Assembly (NCBI GenBank): GCA_949775045.1
Contig: OX459101.1
Location: forward strand, 14,444,942-14,508,941
DNA from: Metridium senile
Lineage: Eukaryota > Cnidaria > Anthozoa > Actiniaria > Metridiidae
Direction of reading: 5' to 3'
Length of the DNA: 64,000 nt
Shown here piece after piece: positions 10,059 through 22,471 of the stretch; position 1 is the stretch's first letter, and each line of letters opens with the position of its first letter. The position numbers were made by a program, and so were the translations under genes. The notes under the pieces were generated by a model. The model saw only the letters and a list, made by a program, of their open reading frames with translations. It made no database searches and was not told where the DNA came from.

Positions 10059-13000
10059 GATAAGTTTAGCCTTAGATATGATAATTAAAATGAATACAAA
10101 CGCTAAGTTAGTACAACGTTTCGACATCGTCAGATGTCATTATCAAGTGATTTTATTAATAAGAATTACAAGTAAATAAGTAGACTGATAAAGATATGCT
10201 ACATTGATTATGTACAATAAAGTGGAATAAATTAAGTGAAGAGTTTAGCTTTGATCGAGTCTGTCTGAATGTTAAGGTTGGGTGATTTTTCCTTTATCAT
10301 CAACATTATTATTATTATTATTATTGTTATTATCATAATGTTTTTTTAATGTCGCATGACTATTTAGAGTGTTCCAAATGGTTATGTGAGTAAACCAGAC
10401 TTCAAAATGTGATCAATTGTTTTATTGGCGGTGTTAACAGTTGAGTATTTTTGTTAGTAAGGCATGTGAAGTCATGTTTGGCAGTAAAAGTGTGCATAAA
10501 AGTATGCAAATTAATACACTAAAAGTGGTGACATTTTGGCATTAAGCGCTGTAACATGAGCAAATTTCTAGACTTATGTACATACATTATTTATTATCAA
10601 TTTTGTCATGAATGTACAATACAATGAATTCATCTTCTACAAGTACCTGTCGCAGGCAGCTTTTGACCTTTGTCAATAAACAAAACCAAACAAGTCTCTC
10701 TATATTCCATAGCATTTAAATGAGAACCCAGCAATAAAATTAATATAAATAATAGTAAATATAGAAGAGCATCTTCAAACTTAATAATTATTCAATGCTT
10801 GATATTCCTCATTTTTACTTAAAATATAAGCTAGGTTTCAAGAATTTTTTTCAAATATGTCTTAATCCGTAGCTTAAATATGTTGTGAATGATTGGTAGA
10901 CATATATATTTATTGGCCAATATAAACTATAAATAGATATTATTCAATACAAATTACGGCCGGATGATTTTTATTCACAAGTTGAGAATCATCAAAACAC
11001 GAATGAGTAAGTCTTTGAGAGAGTAAGTGTTTTTTTATGTGAAGCAACGAGTGAATAAAAATTGTCCAAGCACTTTCCATTATGAAATTTATACTGAGAT
11101 CTATATTAGATTTTTATGCGCATAGCTTGTTTGTGCCATATGATGTCTTGCCAGGATGCCATTTCAATGTCAAATGCAATGATGAATCAGAAACAAAAAA
11201 CATTTTCTGAGAATTATTATCTTTGCCTTTTTTTTTCAACTCAAAGTAAGAAATAAAAATTTTGTCACTAGTGAAACATCATCATTCACGTTTCTGATTG
11301 GATCACAGCCACGTCGGTTCACCTACTCAGCCTCAATAGCGTGTAATATATATTCTTTACAATTTGACTACAGCTCACGGTAATTTAGAGAATGTACACA
11401 TTATCAAACAATTGAAGCTAATTGAAACACTTCAAAATTCCAAGGGCTGTAGTCAAATTGAAAATAATGTATTACACACTATCAAGGCTTGGGCTGTGTA
11501 CTTGAACAGTGAAAAGATCTATTGCACACAATTTTGATGCCAATTCTTTTTCAATAATAAATCTCAGTATCTATGAAATAAATTAATGTTCTGTGTTGTT
11601 ATTTTGTTTCAGTCCTTCTGGTTGTACATTCTGGGGTAAAAAGCCTTGGAGTCGTAAAAAGAAAATCCTATGGCAAGTCGGCACTTTGATAGGGGCACCA
11701 TTAGGGATAGCACTTGCTGCTAGTGTAGTCCTACCAGCAATGCTGATTGGAGTCCCTGTGTATGTTGGACGCCAGGTGAGACATACATGTCAAGCTATAG
11801 CAGCTGTTTCAATAAGATAATACCTTATTTTAGATAAAGATGAGAATACTCAGGACCATGAACACTTGACTTTTTTCATTTATTTTTTTCTGAACCGTTC
11901 TACTGCTTCAAAATCTACAAAAAAGAAGCAGTGAGTTCAGTGTTCATAATAAATCTTATTTCTAATCTATTTGGTCATGGGATGTGGTTAAAAAAGTAAC
12001 AAAACAAAAACTCAAAGTGTTTACATAAAAAATATGTTTCAATTTTTTACCACAGATCTTCTTAGAACTTAGAACGTTTTTATTTCACATGTAGTTTCCT
12101 ATTTACATAAATATTAATTACATTTCAAAAACATGATTTACAATAATAAATAATTTACAGACTGCAAAGTTACAAAATATGTGATAGTAAGAGGTGTGTG
12201 GTGACCAAAGTAGTTTTGAGTTGGTCTTCTTAGTGTCTTGTTTGTTGTTGCATATGCATGAAATGTCTGTTATAGATTTGTACTTTTAATTCATCTGCCG
12301 ACAGTGTTTGACAAAAGAGCTGGTGATTCTCTTTTGCCAATTATAGACACAAACATTATGACTGACCATTGAATTAATGGAAAAATATATATGGGTCATT
12401 CCACATGAGACATTGAAATAATGAAAATTTGACAACATTAAAAAGCGTCCTCCAAACTGACTAAGGTTCTCAATGTGATTTTACTGTAATATTATCTATT
12501 CTATGTGATATTTACTAAGAAAATTAGGCAATTTTCTTATATTTGACTTACTGAATTTGCCATTTGTAATGTCCGTCACGTTTCTTGTAATGACCGTCAC
12601 GCTAAATATTCCCTTTTTAAAAAAAATAGAAAAAACAACTGAAAAATATAGGTCTTCAGTAAGAAAACTTAACCTATAACCAAATGCTAAAAAGCATTTG
12701 TTTGCTATAAACTTCTCACAATTCACAGGAATTTCACTTCTAATTTACCCAACTGGAATTAGTAGTAGTTTTAGCTGTAATGTCCGTCATGGTCCTTTTG
12801 GACAAAAAACTGACAAGTCGAAAATTATTTCTGAAAACTTTTTTCATGCAAATTGTAGACAAGGTTCTAAGACAGTTGTGTGAAAAAATAAATTGTAAGA
12901 TAATGCAACTGTGTATGAAACACAAGCCTATTTAGGTCTGTGAATGTAATGTCCGTCGCGGTGGAATGGCCCATAGGCTTATTGCAAACATTTGAGGTAT

Positions 13001-15716
13001 ACATGTTTATCTGACTTATTGCATGACAGAACATGCTTTTCTAAAAAAAAAAAAATGATTTAAAATTGTCAGTATAAATTTTTGTTATCAGATTGTTAAA
13101 AGTAAATAAAAATGAGACATTGGTATTTTTGACTCAATAGGCCTTGTGCAACACTGTGTCATGTGACCCTGCCTCTTTTAAATCAAGCAGCTGTGTCAAA
13201 ATGAACATCAGAAATGAAAAGAGCACCTCCATATTAGTAAGAAGTCTCAGCCCATAAAATGTAACAAGACGGTAATGGCATTAAATTTAAAATTCAATAT
13301 TTTATAAGAATTAATTTGTATGGAAAATATGCTCTGGGTGTCAAGCTTTACCATCCAAAGCATATTTTCCATACAAATCCTTATAAAATATTTACTTAAT
13401 GCCATTTCTCCTATACTGAAAATTATGAGTTATAACAAAGGTGAATGATTGTATCTAGCCGATACAACATGGTTGCGAATGTTGTAAATGATTTTAAAAA
13501 AACGTCTAAGTTTACTTTGTTCTTTCAAATTTTACCAAAATTTTCAAGATTTAAGTAAATCTTGCCGAGTAGTTTCAAGTTAAAACTAATGCAAATCAGG
13601 ATATACAACACTTGTCATAGCCATGATTTCTTTTGTAAATTTCTAATTAATTATTCATGAGTTTTTGAATAGTTGATACAAGTTTCTAAATATCCTAATA
13701 TCCTTGTCAACAGATTCATGATAAATATGAAAAACCATTCCATTCAGCCCGTAAAAGAAATCTAGCAATCACTGGCGGTGTTACCATCTCAGTCATTATC
13801 TCGCCAATACTTGCCGCCTTGACAATAGGTGTCGGCGTACCCATCGCTCTTGGTTATATCTACGGAGTTGTACCAGTCTCTCTCTGCCGCAGTGGTGGGT
13901 GTGCTACAGTAACTGCGACAAAGAATGGCAAAGGTGTTAATCTGGACTTTGAAGAGGACAGACCAACATTTCCTGGACCATCAGGTTTTTTGTTTGGTGC
14001 TTCACGCTCTAGCAGTCGTGGTAGTATGAGAACATCTGATAAGAACAATGGAGTAGTGACTGTTGTGGCAACTGTGAATAACTTAGGTGAGTAGAGTGGA
14101 AGATGTGAATGGTTTTAACCAAGATGTGAATGATGTTGATGAGTTGTGATCATCCAGGTGTTTAACATGGAATATTTTTAATGTTGGTGTTAATGACTAT
14201 GAAAATGAGTACCTTTTTTCTAGGCAAAAACCACAACAAAATTTGAGCACAGCATTAAAGAAAAAAAGAAAAATCATGCACAACAATCATGCACAACAAC
14301 AATGACAAAAAAAAATATTCATGCAAGTTGAAAAAGAATTCCTGCACGTACATAGAATGGGAAAAAAATATCCTGCAAAAAAAATTTTCCCAACCCCACC
14401 TCAAAAATCTAATGGTCCACCCCTTAGCTTGAAATTTGCAAGTATCAAGAAATGAATATAAACAACTACCACAGCAACAACAACTGTGAGAGTAAAAGAA
14501 AATTGGAGGGAAAATCTGTGTGATAAATTTAAAAGGGTTCTATAATTATTAGGTAAAGTAAAGCCAATCTTTTTTTTACGTCAGTAACTTATGACAGTCA
14601 TTGACTGAAAAACTTGAGGCCGACAGTTTGCTTGTTTTACTTCCCTCTCTCCTTCAGTGCTCTGTTTTATGTGTTAAAGCTACACAGAAAGGAGAGAAGT
14701 TGAAACAAGGATGAAAGGTCACTGGGAATGGAAGATGGGACCTCTTGTACAGAACGCAGCACACTAACTATCTATGCCAGCCTTGCTCCTTGTTTTATTA
14801 TGTAGAAAATAAAACATGGGAGCACGGATACCATACATGGAATTAAGATAAAGTCCATATCTCCAAACTTCTATGTATTATTCTTTTTATTATATAAACA
14901 AAAATTATTTTTTATGCAAAAGATTCAAATGAGTTATCACATTTTTTTTATTTGCTCAAATACGATATTTCTCAGTGGCAGAAATCCCTGTAAACCACTT
15001 ATCACTTATTGACTGGGACCGAGGGAAACAGTTTGCTTTTTTTGTCCCAAGACTGCTTGGCGGTCAAGGGGACCACAAAACATACTATTTTACCAAGGTT
15101 TCAGTCTATAAGTGTTTTGTTATATACCAACTGTCAAAGAACAACAAAAACCTAGCTATGGCCAAAGATTTTTAATTAATCGCCTTCCCGGTTTTGTTAT
15201 TTCCTGGTAAATAACATATTGTTGCCCGCTGAGAGTCATTGCCGCGGAAACATCTAAATTTGTTCACATTCAAGTGATACCCTCTTGACCAATCAAAGTG
15301 TGAGAAAAATTAACTTTGATAGTTAATATATAACAATATTATTTATATAATGAATATTATTATTGTATGTACCTTTGATCTAATTATCGTTGTTATATGA
15401 TCACAATATAGATTCTGAGAGTGGCAAGCAACCTAGTGTTAGTTTGAGTCAAGATTGTGCAAGTCTTAACAGTAGTACAACAGGACCTCGTGCTGATAAT
15501 GGCAGTCACGCATCACTTATCCCTGCACCACGCAGTTGCACAGTTAGTATTGCAAGTAGCTTTGATAACTTTAATGGCAACGACAATGCTCCTTCATCAT
15601 CCATTGCTGAAGTATCTGTGTCTGAGCATGCCGAGGGAGAGACTCAATTTAGTGGAAGCTGCCGTCAGTTGGATAGTCTGTCAGTTCTTGAGAGCGTAGG
15701 TAGTCATGATGAATGA
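8826..15716 (+). CDS. RNF19: RNF19-like RBR (RING-IBR-RING) E3 ubiquitin ligase, four coding exons
   Basis: Exons are 8826-9652, 11613-11775, 13714-14086 and 15412-15716, giving 1668 nt and 555 residues. RBR ligases take ubiquitin from an E2 onto a RING2 cysteine and pass it to substrate. RING1 spans about residues 71-118 ([15 protein letters not shown], then CxHxxC), the IBR 155-204, and RING2 234-265 ([20 protein letters not shown]) with Cys249 the expected catalytic residue. The segment [20 protein letters not shown] right after RING2 is an RNF19 signature. Two hydrophobic segments follow (about 296-320 and 353-385), so it should sit in a membrane, probably ER. The Ser-rich tail is shorter than in vertebrate RNF19A/B. 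Phases across all junctions agree. The start ATG follows an acceptor, implying a 5' noncoding exon. No polyA signal is close; the nearest AATAAA seen is at 16796. Confidence 0.95.
9979..10058. repeat. (ATT)n microsatellite
   Basis: About 26 ATT units lie in RNF19 intron 1. A shorter ATT run follows at about 10303-10325. Confidence 0.9.
10115..10149 (-). other. Degenerate hammerhead-like stem-loop (minus strand)
   Basis: On the minus strand TTGATAAT is followed by the stem GACATC-TGAC-GATGTC and GAAACG. This arrangement resembles a hammerhead ribozyme core (CUGANGA, helix II, GAAAC), but two core positions differ, so cleavage is unlikely. Such motifs are known in Penelope-type and other retroelements. 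It may mark a decayed retroelement end. Confidence 0.3.
11331..11487. repeat. Foldback MITE, CTACAGCCCTTGG family, copy 1
   Basis: The ends CCTCAATAGCGTGTAATATA and the complement of ATTACACACTATCAAGG, with inner arms of TTGACTACAGC, make a palindrome in RNF19 intron 1. Copy 2 is at 21347-21551. Confidence 0.7.
12391..12973. mobile_element. MITE with GGGTCATTCCAC ends and internal TAATGTCCGTC repeats
   Basis: It begins ATGGGTCATTCCACATGAGACATT and ends GTCCGTCGCGGTGGAATGGCCCAT, so the ends pair imperfectly over about 25 bases. The subterminal motif TAATGTCCGTC or TAATGACCGTC recurs four times between about 12570 and 12960. It lies in RNF19 intron 2 and has no coding. Confidence 0.55.
13275..13405. 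repeat. Foldback hairpin in RNF19 intron 2
   Basis: ATTTGTATGGAAAATATGCT pairs with AGCATATTTTCCATACAAAT, extended by ATATTTTATAAG/CTTATAAAATAT and TGGCATTAA/TTAATGCCA. Confidence 0.7.
13441..13668 (-). repeat. Dispersed foldback repeat copy C (inverted, shortened)
   Basis: Read on the minus strand it matches the repeats at 3620-4240 and 20285-20580: AAACTCATGAATAAT, ATCATGGCTATGACAAGTGTTGTATATCCTGATTTGCAT split across the copy, then TGTTGTATCGGCTAGATACAAT. It lacks most of the second palindromic half. It ends about 45 bases before RNF19 exon 3. Confidence 0.7.
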
Positions 15717-17154
15717 TTTCTTTGACAGTTTTGCCCTGACTAAGAACAACACATACACCTAATTACAAGAATTTTGCCACATGAAGATAAAACATTAGTA
15801 ATTTATTAACAAAGGAATAACAAACAATAACAGCTGGAGTAATCTTTTTTTTGTATTTTAATGTATTCCTTTCCCACTAAATTACAAAAGTCAGGGCAAC
15901 GTTCTTGCAATAAGGTGTATTTGAATATTCCAAAACAAGGTTTATTGTCAATTATAGCTTTCTCTGCAGGCAACTTCCGTTCCTCGTTTGGGCTTCCTTT
16001 TTAATGTTTATTTACTGTGAGGGAACACAGCGGTTAAACAACCATGCATGTGTGGAAAAAAACAAGGAAAATTATCCATCATACTACAGATGTTTGTACG
16101 GACCCTAAAAAGACTTTCTCAAAATGTAAACAAAATTAGAAATATAGTTAAAGTGAGAAATCAGGTTTATACATTGAATGTACAGTCATATAGAGTAAGT
16201 GGTGTGAATAGCTTTGTAAGGTTAGTACCTACCAGGTACATGGTGGGGCAAGTTTCAGAGGGGTGGGGTAGGTCGTGAAGTATTTACACAGGGAATCCAT
16301 TGAGTGGAGTTCTATGCACGCTGACCAATATCTAAGGGCTTAAAAGTCTACATCTTTCACTCATTCAACATGAAGACATAGTACCTTTTTTTTTAACAAA
16401 CGAATTAGGTTGTCTCTGACTAAATTTGATGATTTTTGATTAGACGTTTCGGCTAAGGTGGCAGCAGCCACAAAAAGTGTGAATCAATGATAGCTTCACA
16501 ATATAATATAAGGTTATGTACTACACAGAAGCTTATATATTCATGGCATTTCATATAAATCGACTTTAAACACTATAGTCTGAAATTCGTAATGTTATAA
16601 TCCTTATAGCAAATTTACTGATGTCAACATTTTGCTACACATGCTTAGTTGTTTGATCACTGTGTTCTGTGAGGGACTGAGAAACTTGCACCAATTCTCC
16701 CTCTTCCATTTTCTAAACAGGAAGCCCATGATAATGATTCCTGCAGTGGATGCTATGTCAATGGCAAAGCTGCTCAATGAATCAAGATGGAAATTAATAA
16801 ATGAAAAGCATTTGATAGCTAATAATTATTATTTTTCTTATTGTTTGGCTGCAGTATAGGTGTAAGCAGCATAAATGCACATTATAATTTAAAGCATTTA
16901 TTTTAGTTTTTTAAAGAAAAGTTGCTTATATGCAATCATGAAGTTATTATAGTGTTGAAAGTTAAATAATTTCAATATAATTATGCAGTTGATTATAGAA
17001 AATATTGATAATCACCTACAGCAGTTTGCCTACCTTTTAAATAAGGAATAGATAGATAGCTTTGTAAAACAATTATTTTCATTAGACTTGATGAATGTCA
17101 GTGAATAATGACCTGAATTTTATTTTGGTTATTATTCTTGAAATTATTCACCTA
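15717..17154. other. Downstream of RNF19; no gene recognised
   Basis: The first kilobase is probably RNF19 3' UTR (AATAAA at 16796-16801). Short open frames here have no family resemblance. Nothing else was seen. Confidence 0.4.
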
Positions 17155-17402
17155 CCGTATTTACTCCAATAAGCACTGCAGCACTTATTAAATTTTCTCA
17201 ATCCCACTGTCCCCTTTTTGATCAGAACTACTAATATTGGGGGGATAACTCAGTGGGGAACCAATGAAATATAATTACGTTGAGCTGAAGAATTTGGCTA
17301 TTGGTAAAGATTTATTTCCAAATAATAGTGTTCTAGAGTAACACTATAGTGTTAAAGTGCAGTGCTTATTTTCGAGGGCGGTGCTTATTCCAGTAAATAC
17401 GG
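17155..17402. mobile_element. MITE with CCGTATTTACT ends and TA target duplication
   Basis: It starts CCGTATTTACTCCAATAAGC and ends GCTTATTCCAGTAAATACGG, flanked on both sides by TA (17153-17154 and 17403-17404). TA duplication fits a Tc1/mariner-type mover. Similar CCGTATTTACT ends are common in marine animal genomes. Noncoding. Confidence 0.7.
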
Positions 17403-17518
17403 TAATTGTTAGATAAACACTAATTGCAAGAATGTTGTCACATAAATAAAAACATTTGTAATTACTGTGGTTTTTGGTCTTTCTGAAAACTCAGACATTC
17501 CAATGGCTGGTTATGAAT

Positions 17519-17582
17519 ATTGCAATGATAGAGACTTGTGAATAATTGTCCCACAAGGTGTTAAAAGTCTCTATCATTGCAA
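17519..17582. repeat. Small foldback repeat, TGCAATGATAGAGAC family, copy 2
   Basis: Arms TTGCAATGATAGAGAC and GTCTCTATCATTGCAA flank a loop of about 30 bases. It is sister to 1339-1422. Confidence 0.65.
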
Positions 17583-18501
17583 TTCATCTTGATTTGATGC
17601 AAAGGCACAGCTACCGTTCAAGATGGTGTTGGGAACTGTGAACTATTCTCAGGGTTCGTCAAAAACTTGCAAACTCCTTAGATTTGATTTACGTTTTTAA
17701 GGGCACTTGAAAAGCCCTTGAATTTTACAAAAAATCAGCAAAAACTCCTTAAAAACTCCTTAATTCTAGCTAAAGTACAGTAAATTTTGATAAAATTTGT
17801 TCATTCTGTGCGACGTTAACAATGACAGGAATATTTATATAAAAAAGTTGTTGCAAAAAGTGCTTAAGAATTACTTTTTGGTCCTTCAAAATTCCTTGAA
17901 AACTCCTTATATTTTGTTTACTGACATCAGCACGAACCCTGTATTCTACAAGCACCAAGTTTACCAGTTAGATTCTACTCTTCCCAAATAGAATGTTCTA
18001 CTTACATAGTAATTACATTTGCAGATTAAAAATGTACATAATATTTTAACAGATAAATTTCCTACAAAAAAAACAACAATTGAATACATTGTAACGATGA
18101 TTGATTTTGATGGTTGTTACCATGACTACTAAAAGTAAAAAAAACCCTTCATTTATCATCTCGCTGCTGAATGTTGTAGGCTTTGGTTCCTTTCCATTTA
18201 ATACTTATACATGTATATAGCTTAGTCAATTATGGCTTTAATTGTCGCTAAAGAAAGCCTAAAGCCTATTCTTGAAACTTAAATTGACATATTCCAAGAA
18301 AGTTTAGGCTTTTTATTACCAAATTCACTGAACTGTTCATAGTCTAAAAATAATGATTGACTTGTCTTTGTTCAAATATTATTACTCACATGACTAGCTT
18401 GTTCAACCAAAATTATCATGTGGCATTCTTATTGGCTTATGTTGAACAATGCTACATAAGAAGTACAAAAAACATAGTGACATTGTAATGCAGTTTGATT
18501 C

Positions 18502-18927
18502 GAGTACAAATATTATACCCGTGAAAAGTAGAGTGAAGTCATTTAACCCGTGAAATAGATATTAGACTAAGACCCCGGCTACATGGATCCGGATACTTTT
18601 GAAACCCCATACTTTTTGATGCGAATCGGCCTATCGTCCACACGAATCCAGTGAATCCGGTCACTGAAACCGCATACTTTTGAATAGGTAACGATCAACA
18701 GGAGAAGAGGCCTAATACACCTTAGCAGTCTCTAATTCCATTGTTTTCTTTTGTGTCTATTTGACTATTACACCTTGACTATTTAATTTTGTTTCACGGG
18801 TTAAAATATATGACTTCACTCTAATTAGTACTAAATAGTGCTAATTAAACAATAGAAAACAATATAATTAGCATAAAATATCACTATTTAATACTATTTA
18901 TGTTTCACGCTTTTAATGTTTGTACTC
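18502..18927. repeat. Foldback MITE, GAGTACAAACAYTAAAAG family, copy 2 (split)
   Basis: The ends are GAGTACAAATATTA at 18502 and TTAATGTTTGTACTC at 18927, with subterminal CCCGTGAAA...TTTCACGGG. It contains the smaller TAA-flanked element at 18571-18712, so two insertions are nested. Confidence 0.6.
18571..18712. mobile_element. PIF/Harbinger-type MITE with TAA target duplication, copy 1
   Basis: The core (GGATCCGGATACTTTTGAAA, CGGCCTATCGTCCACACGAA) matches elements at 42471-42640 and 43295-43491. TAA flanks both sides. A 3-bp TWA duplication and GRCC/GGCC ends fit the PIF/Harbinger superfamily. This copy lacks part of the right half. Confidence 0.7.
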
Positions 18928-19095
18928 TACTGTGATAAAGATCAAACACAAGACAATCTACAATTCATTTCATATTTTCTTCTCTTATTTGCAAATTGCA
19001 CAGTTTCTGAAAGGCCAAACCTCAACAATATTCACAAAACAAAATTTTCACTAACTAAACAACAGTTCATGACAAAATTTACTGTGGTTTTCGAC

Positions 19096-19220
19096 TTTCT
19101 GCAAACTCAGACATTCCAACTACTAGCTGTAAAATACGTTTTTGGCTGCTGCTAATTACTTGGCACATTTAGCAACTAGCAACAAAGCTGTTGGAATGTC
19201 TGAATTTGCAGAAAGTATGA
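19096..19220. repeat. Inverted repeat of TCAGACATTCCAAC
   Basis: CTTTCTGCAAACTCAGACAT at the left pairs with the complement at about 19190-19220. A related single arm (CTTTCTGAAAACTCAGACAT) is at about 17480. Probable foldback repeat. Confidence 0.55.
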
Positions 19221-19389
19221 TTAATTAGCACTATTTAGTACTAATTACAATCAATAAATCTGCCTCTTAACCTTCATATGCAAATTGCCCATTTCATACC
19301 ATGTGACATTAGCTTGAGAATGTTTTAAAAACTCTGCCCATGTTTTATTTTATACATATGGCTTGAAATATGCCCAATTTTGATAACTA

Positions 19390-19638
19390 GAGCAGATTTT
19401 TTTATGACTGTGCAAACAGCACGGACACAGCACGGTACAGTACAAATGAAATTTAGAGAGTTTTTCCTGTGCCTATCAAAACACCACAGGTTGGTTACGG
19501 CAGTGATTTAGAATGTCTTTATAGAAACTATGGCACGATCACGGCACAGTCACGGCAAAAACTTTGAATCTTTTTATATAAATTACGACATGGTCACGGC
19601 ACGGTACCGTATGTTGCACAGTCATACGAAATCCGCTC
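19390..19638. mobile_element. MITE with GAGCRGATTTCGTATGACTGTG ends, copy 1
   Basis: The two ends pair (GAGCAGATTTTTTTATGACT / GAGCGGATTTCGTATGACTG) and TA lies on both sides. Inside are repeated CACGGCAC motifs. A second copy is at 28341-28488. Confidence 0.7.
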
Positions 19639-19760
19639 TATTGTTCTTGACTGGCTAGCCTCGCATACATGTAAAAACTCCATTGTGTTTCAACGTGAAT
19701 GTGAGGCTAGCCAGTAAAGAACAATAGTTATTAAAATCAGATGCCATATTTCAATTCGGT
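19639..19760. repeat. Foldback repeat, GGCTAGCCAGTCAAGAACAATAG family, copy 2
   Basis: Opposed arms TATTGTTCTTGACTGGCTAG and CTAGCCAGTAAAGAACAATA abut the MITE ending at 19638. Sister of 8519-8640. Confidence 0.65.
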
Positions 19761-20284
19761 CTATTGCATGGTCTGAAATGGGTAAACAAACAAGGAAGGT
19801 AAAGAGGTGCCATAAAGGGTCTAGCATGAGTAAACTATTTGCTGTAGTAAATAATATCACAATGATAGCTGAGTATTTTGTTTATATGTAAATAAGAATA
19901 GAACCAAAATAGATTAATCAACAATATTTTATTTGAAAATGTTGCACTGTTAATATTACACCATTAAAGTTGTGTTAACTAAATGTTTTCTTTGTTATTC
20001 CTGAGGACACAGTTTCTTATTATTTTCAAAATAATTAGGTAAACATATCGATGAGTTAGTTGTTGACACTTTTGTCTTTTTTGTTAACTTATCATCATTG
20101 AGGGGGGTTATATGCAAAATATCTTGGTTATGTGGGAGTCATATTGGAAAATTCGCTATAATCATGTTCACTTTTAAGATAAACCCCTCCCCCTTTCCAT
20201 CCCAGATAATAAATGACCTGCCCCTAAAGCACTTTCATTTATTCTCTGTGATGGGAGGGGGGTAGGGGTTTATATTCCAACTTA

Positions 20285-20580
20285 AAAAACTCATGAATAA
20301 TGAATGAGACATTTTCAAAAGAAACCATGACCATGACGAGTGTTGTAAATCTGATACAACACTAGTGTTGTATATCCTGATTTGCATAAGTTTTAACTTG
20401 TAATTTCACATCGAAATTTATTTTTATCTTGAAAATTTGGGTAAAATATGAAAGAGCTTACCTAGACGTTTGTTTACAACATTCGCGTCTGTGTTGTATC
20501 AGCGATACAATCGCGCACCTTCTGCTTGCGATTGTATCTGCAGATACAACACGGTCGCTCATGTTGTAAACATTACATAA
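20285..20580 (+). repeat. Dispersed foldback repeat copy B (uninterrupted)
   Basis: Full-length sister of 3620-4240 with GTGTTGTATCAGCGATACAAT and its complementary second half. It supplies the empty-site sequence TTTGCATAAGTTTTAAC for the Mutator-like insertion in copy A. The stretch 20581-21346 after it shows no gene. Confidence 0.75.
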
Positions 20581-21346
20581 AGTGAATTTCCCAACATGGC
20601 TCCCCACATAACCAAGATATTTTGTCGTCAGTATATATAGCATTATAAAGCACTTAGACACACAATGTAAAATGCTAGATATACTGTTACTTGCCTCTGT
20701 ACCTGTTAATAGTTGCAACAAACTCATGTTCTGTTGCAATGTTTGCTAGTGTTTGTATACAACTGTCATGAAAAACAAGCTATAAATGCATTGCAGTTGC
20801 AACAAAAATATAATATGCTAAATTTACCTCTAGGAAACTTGACATTTAATTTATTCAGAAAATTGTTTTGGGAGAGTGCTAAGTTTTGGGGTGTCAATCT
20901 TCGAAGTTGGCACAGCAGAACAGTTTTTTTTTTGTCACAACCATTAACAGGTAGATTCAGCACACATTACATCACAAATGTAACTTTTAAAATAGGACAA
21001 TTTACAATTTTATTAGGGTTTTGTTTAGCTACTGGCCAAGTTATTGTCCTATTGTTAATATTTACATTTTAATATTCCACTAATCAGACTGGGGGTTTGT
21101 GTGTAACTTGCATGTGACTTCACCTCTGATTTGAGTTGCAATATATATAACCACATTACTATTAGTATAGCATAGTGCTATCTAGCTGAACCTCCCATAC
21201 ATGGCGGTGACTTGTTTACTTTTTGACCACTTGATTCCCATTGCGATGGAGTTTTAGCCTGAAATAGACATGAAAAATTGGCTTTTATTATACAGTTACT
21301 GTACTGCAAATGTTTTCAAATTCAAACAATGGATTCAATAAACCAT

Positions 21347-21551
21347 TTCACAATTCTCGTCAATCAATCTCAGCCTCGATAGCATGTAATATATTCTTTA
21401 GAATTTAACTACAGCCCATGGATTTTTTAAAGTGTTTCAATTGTTTGATAATGTGTACATTCCTTAAATTACCAAGGGCTGTAGTCAAATTGTAAAGAAT
21501 ATATTCCAGTCACGCTATGGAGACTGAGGTTGATTAACGAGAACTGTGAAA
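21347..21551. mobile_element. Foldback MITE, CTACAGCCCTTGG family, copy 2 (full palindrome)
   Basis: Arms of about 75 bases pair: TTCACAATTCTCGTCAATCA at the left and GATTAACGAGAACTGTGAAA at the right. The inner core GACTACAGCCC is shared with 11331-11487, which looks like a shorter version. Confidence 0.7.
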
Positions 21552-21823
21552 TTGTCTATTTAATGCTCTTGGGCAAAAACAAAAACTTTGCTAGAAAGCC
21601 AGAACTTCAGTACATTGTTTGAAACACTGTGCATGAAACTAGACGTATACTATCAAAAACACTGGAGTGGTTTGAAATCCTGTCTTGTTTTTGTACCATG
21701 TGATCACTTATGGCAAATCATTTTACTCAAAATTGGCCAAATTTTTAATGCTTATTGGTCATTTTCTATGAAATGCAATGAAATGACATTGTCAAACGAG
21801 TAGAAACATATTTCATTTCTTAA

Positions 21824-22471
21824 AGGGATCCTCCATTAAAAATGAACTTGAACTTATATGATGATAAAAATTATGCTGATTGAAAATATATATCAAAAAC
21901 TTTCATCAGACGATTTTTTGCGCAGAAAAAAACGGTTTAAAATGTGAGAAAAATATTGTTGGGATCCCTGTGGTATCTTCCGATGAAGTCATGTTGCTCC
22001 CAACGATCCAAAAAGAAAGCTTTCTTTTCGCTGTATAGTTAGAAAATAAAATAAAAACTTTTGTTCTTTTTTCAAACCGATTGAAAGACAAAAGTTTGGA
22101 GTAATTTTCAATTGTCATTTAACCATTTTATCTCCAAAAAGTAGGTAAAATAGCATCGTACTTCGGAATACTTCATAAGGTATTTTTTTGAAGAATCTAT
22201 ATTCATTCTTTGAGGAATTCTTGCACAATAGGATTAGGCAGAACCATTTTCGCACGAAATTTATAGTTATATTCATATATATTTCCCATCATTGGGGGCA
22301 ACATGACGTCATCAGAAGGTGCCACAGGGATCCCAACAATATTTTTCTCACATTTTAAACCGTTTTTTTCCGCGCAAAAAATCATCTGCTGAAAATTTTT
22401 GATATATATTTGAAATTAGCCTAATTTGTATCATCATATAAGTTCAAGTTCATTTTTAGTGGAGGATCCCT
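21824..22471. mobile_element. Kolobok/T2-type MITE with TTAA duplication and ~170-bp inverted repeats
   Basis: TTAA lies at 21820-21823 and 22472-22475. The ends AGGGATCCTCCATTAAAAAT and its complement pair, and the pairing extends through GAACTTGAACTTATATGATG, TTTAAAATGTGAGAAAAATA and GGGATCCC. TTAA followed by AGGG is the T2/Kolobok pattern known from vertebrates. Short open frames in the arms are shadows. Confidence 0.75.

Noticed and set aside
10115..10149. Functional hammerhead ribozyme
   Set aside because: Two bases of the required core are changed, so only a degenerate motif is claimed.
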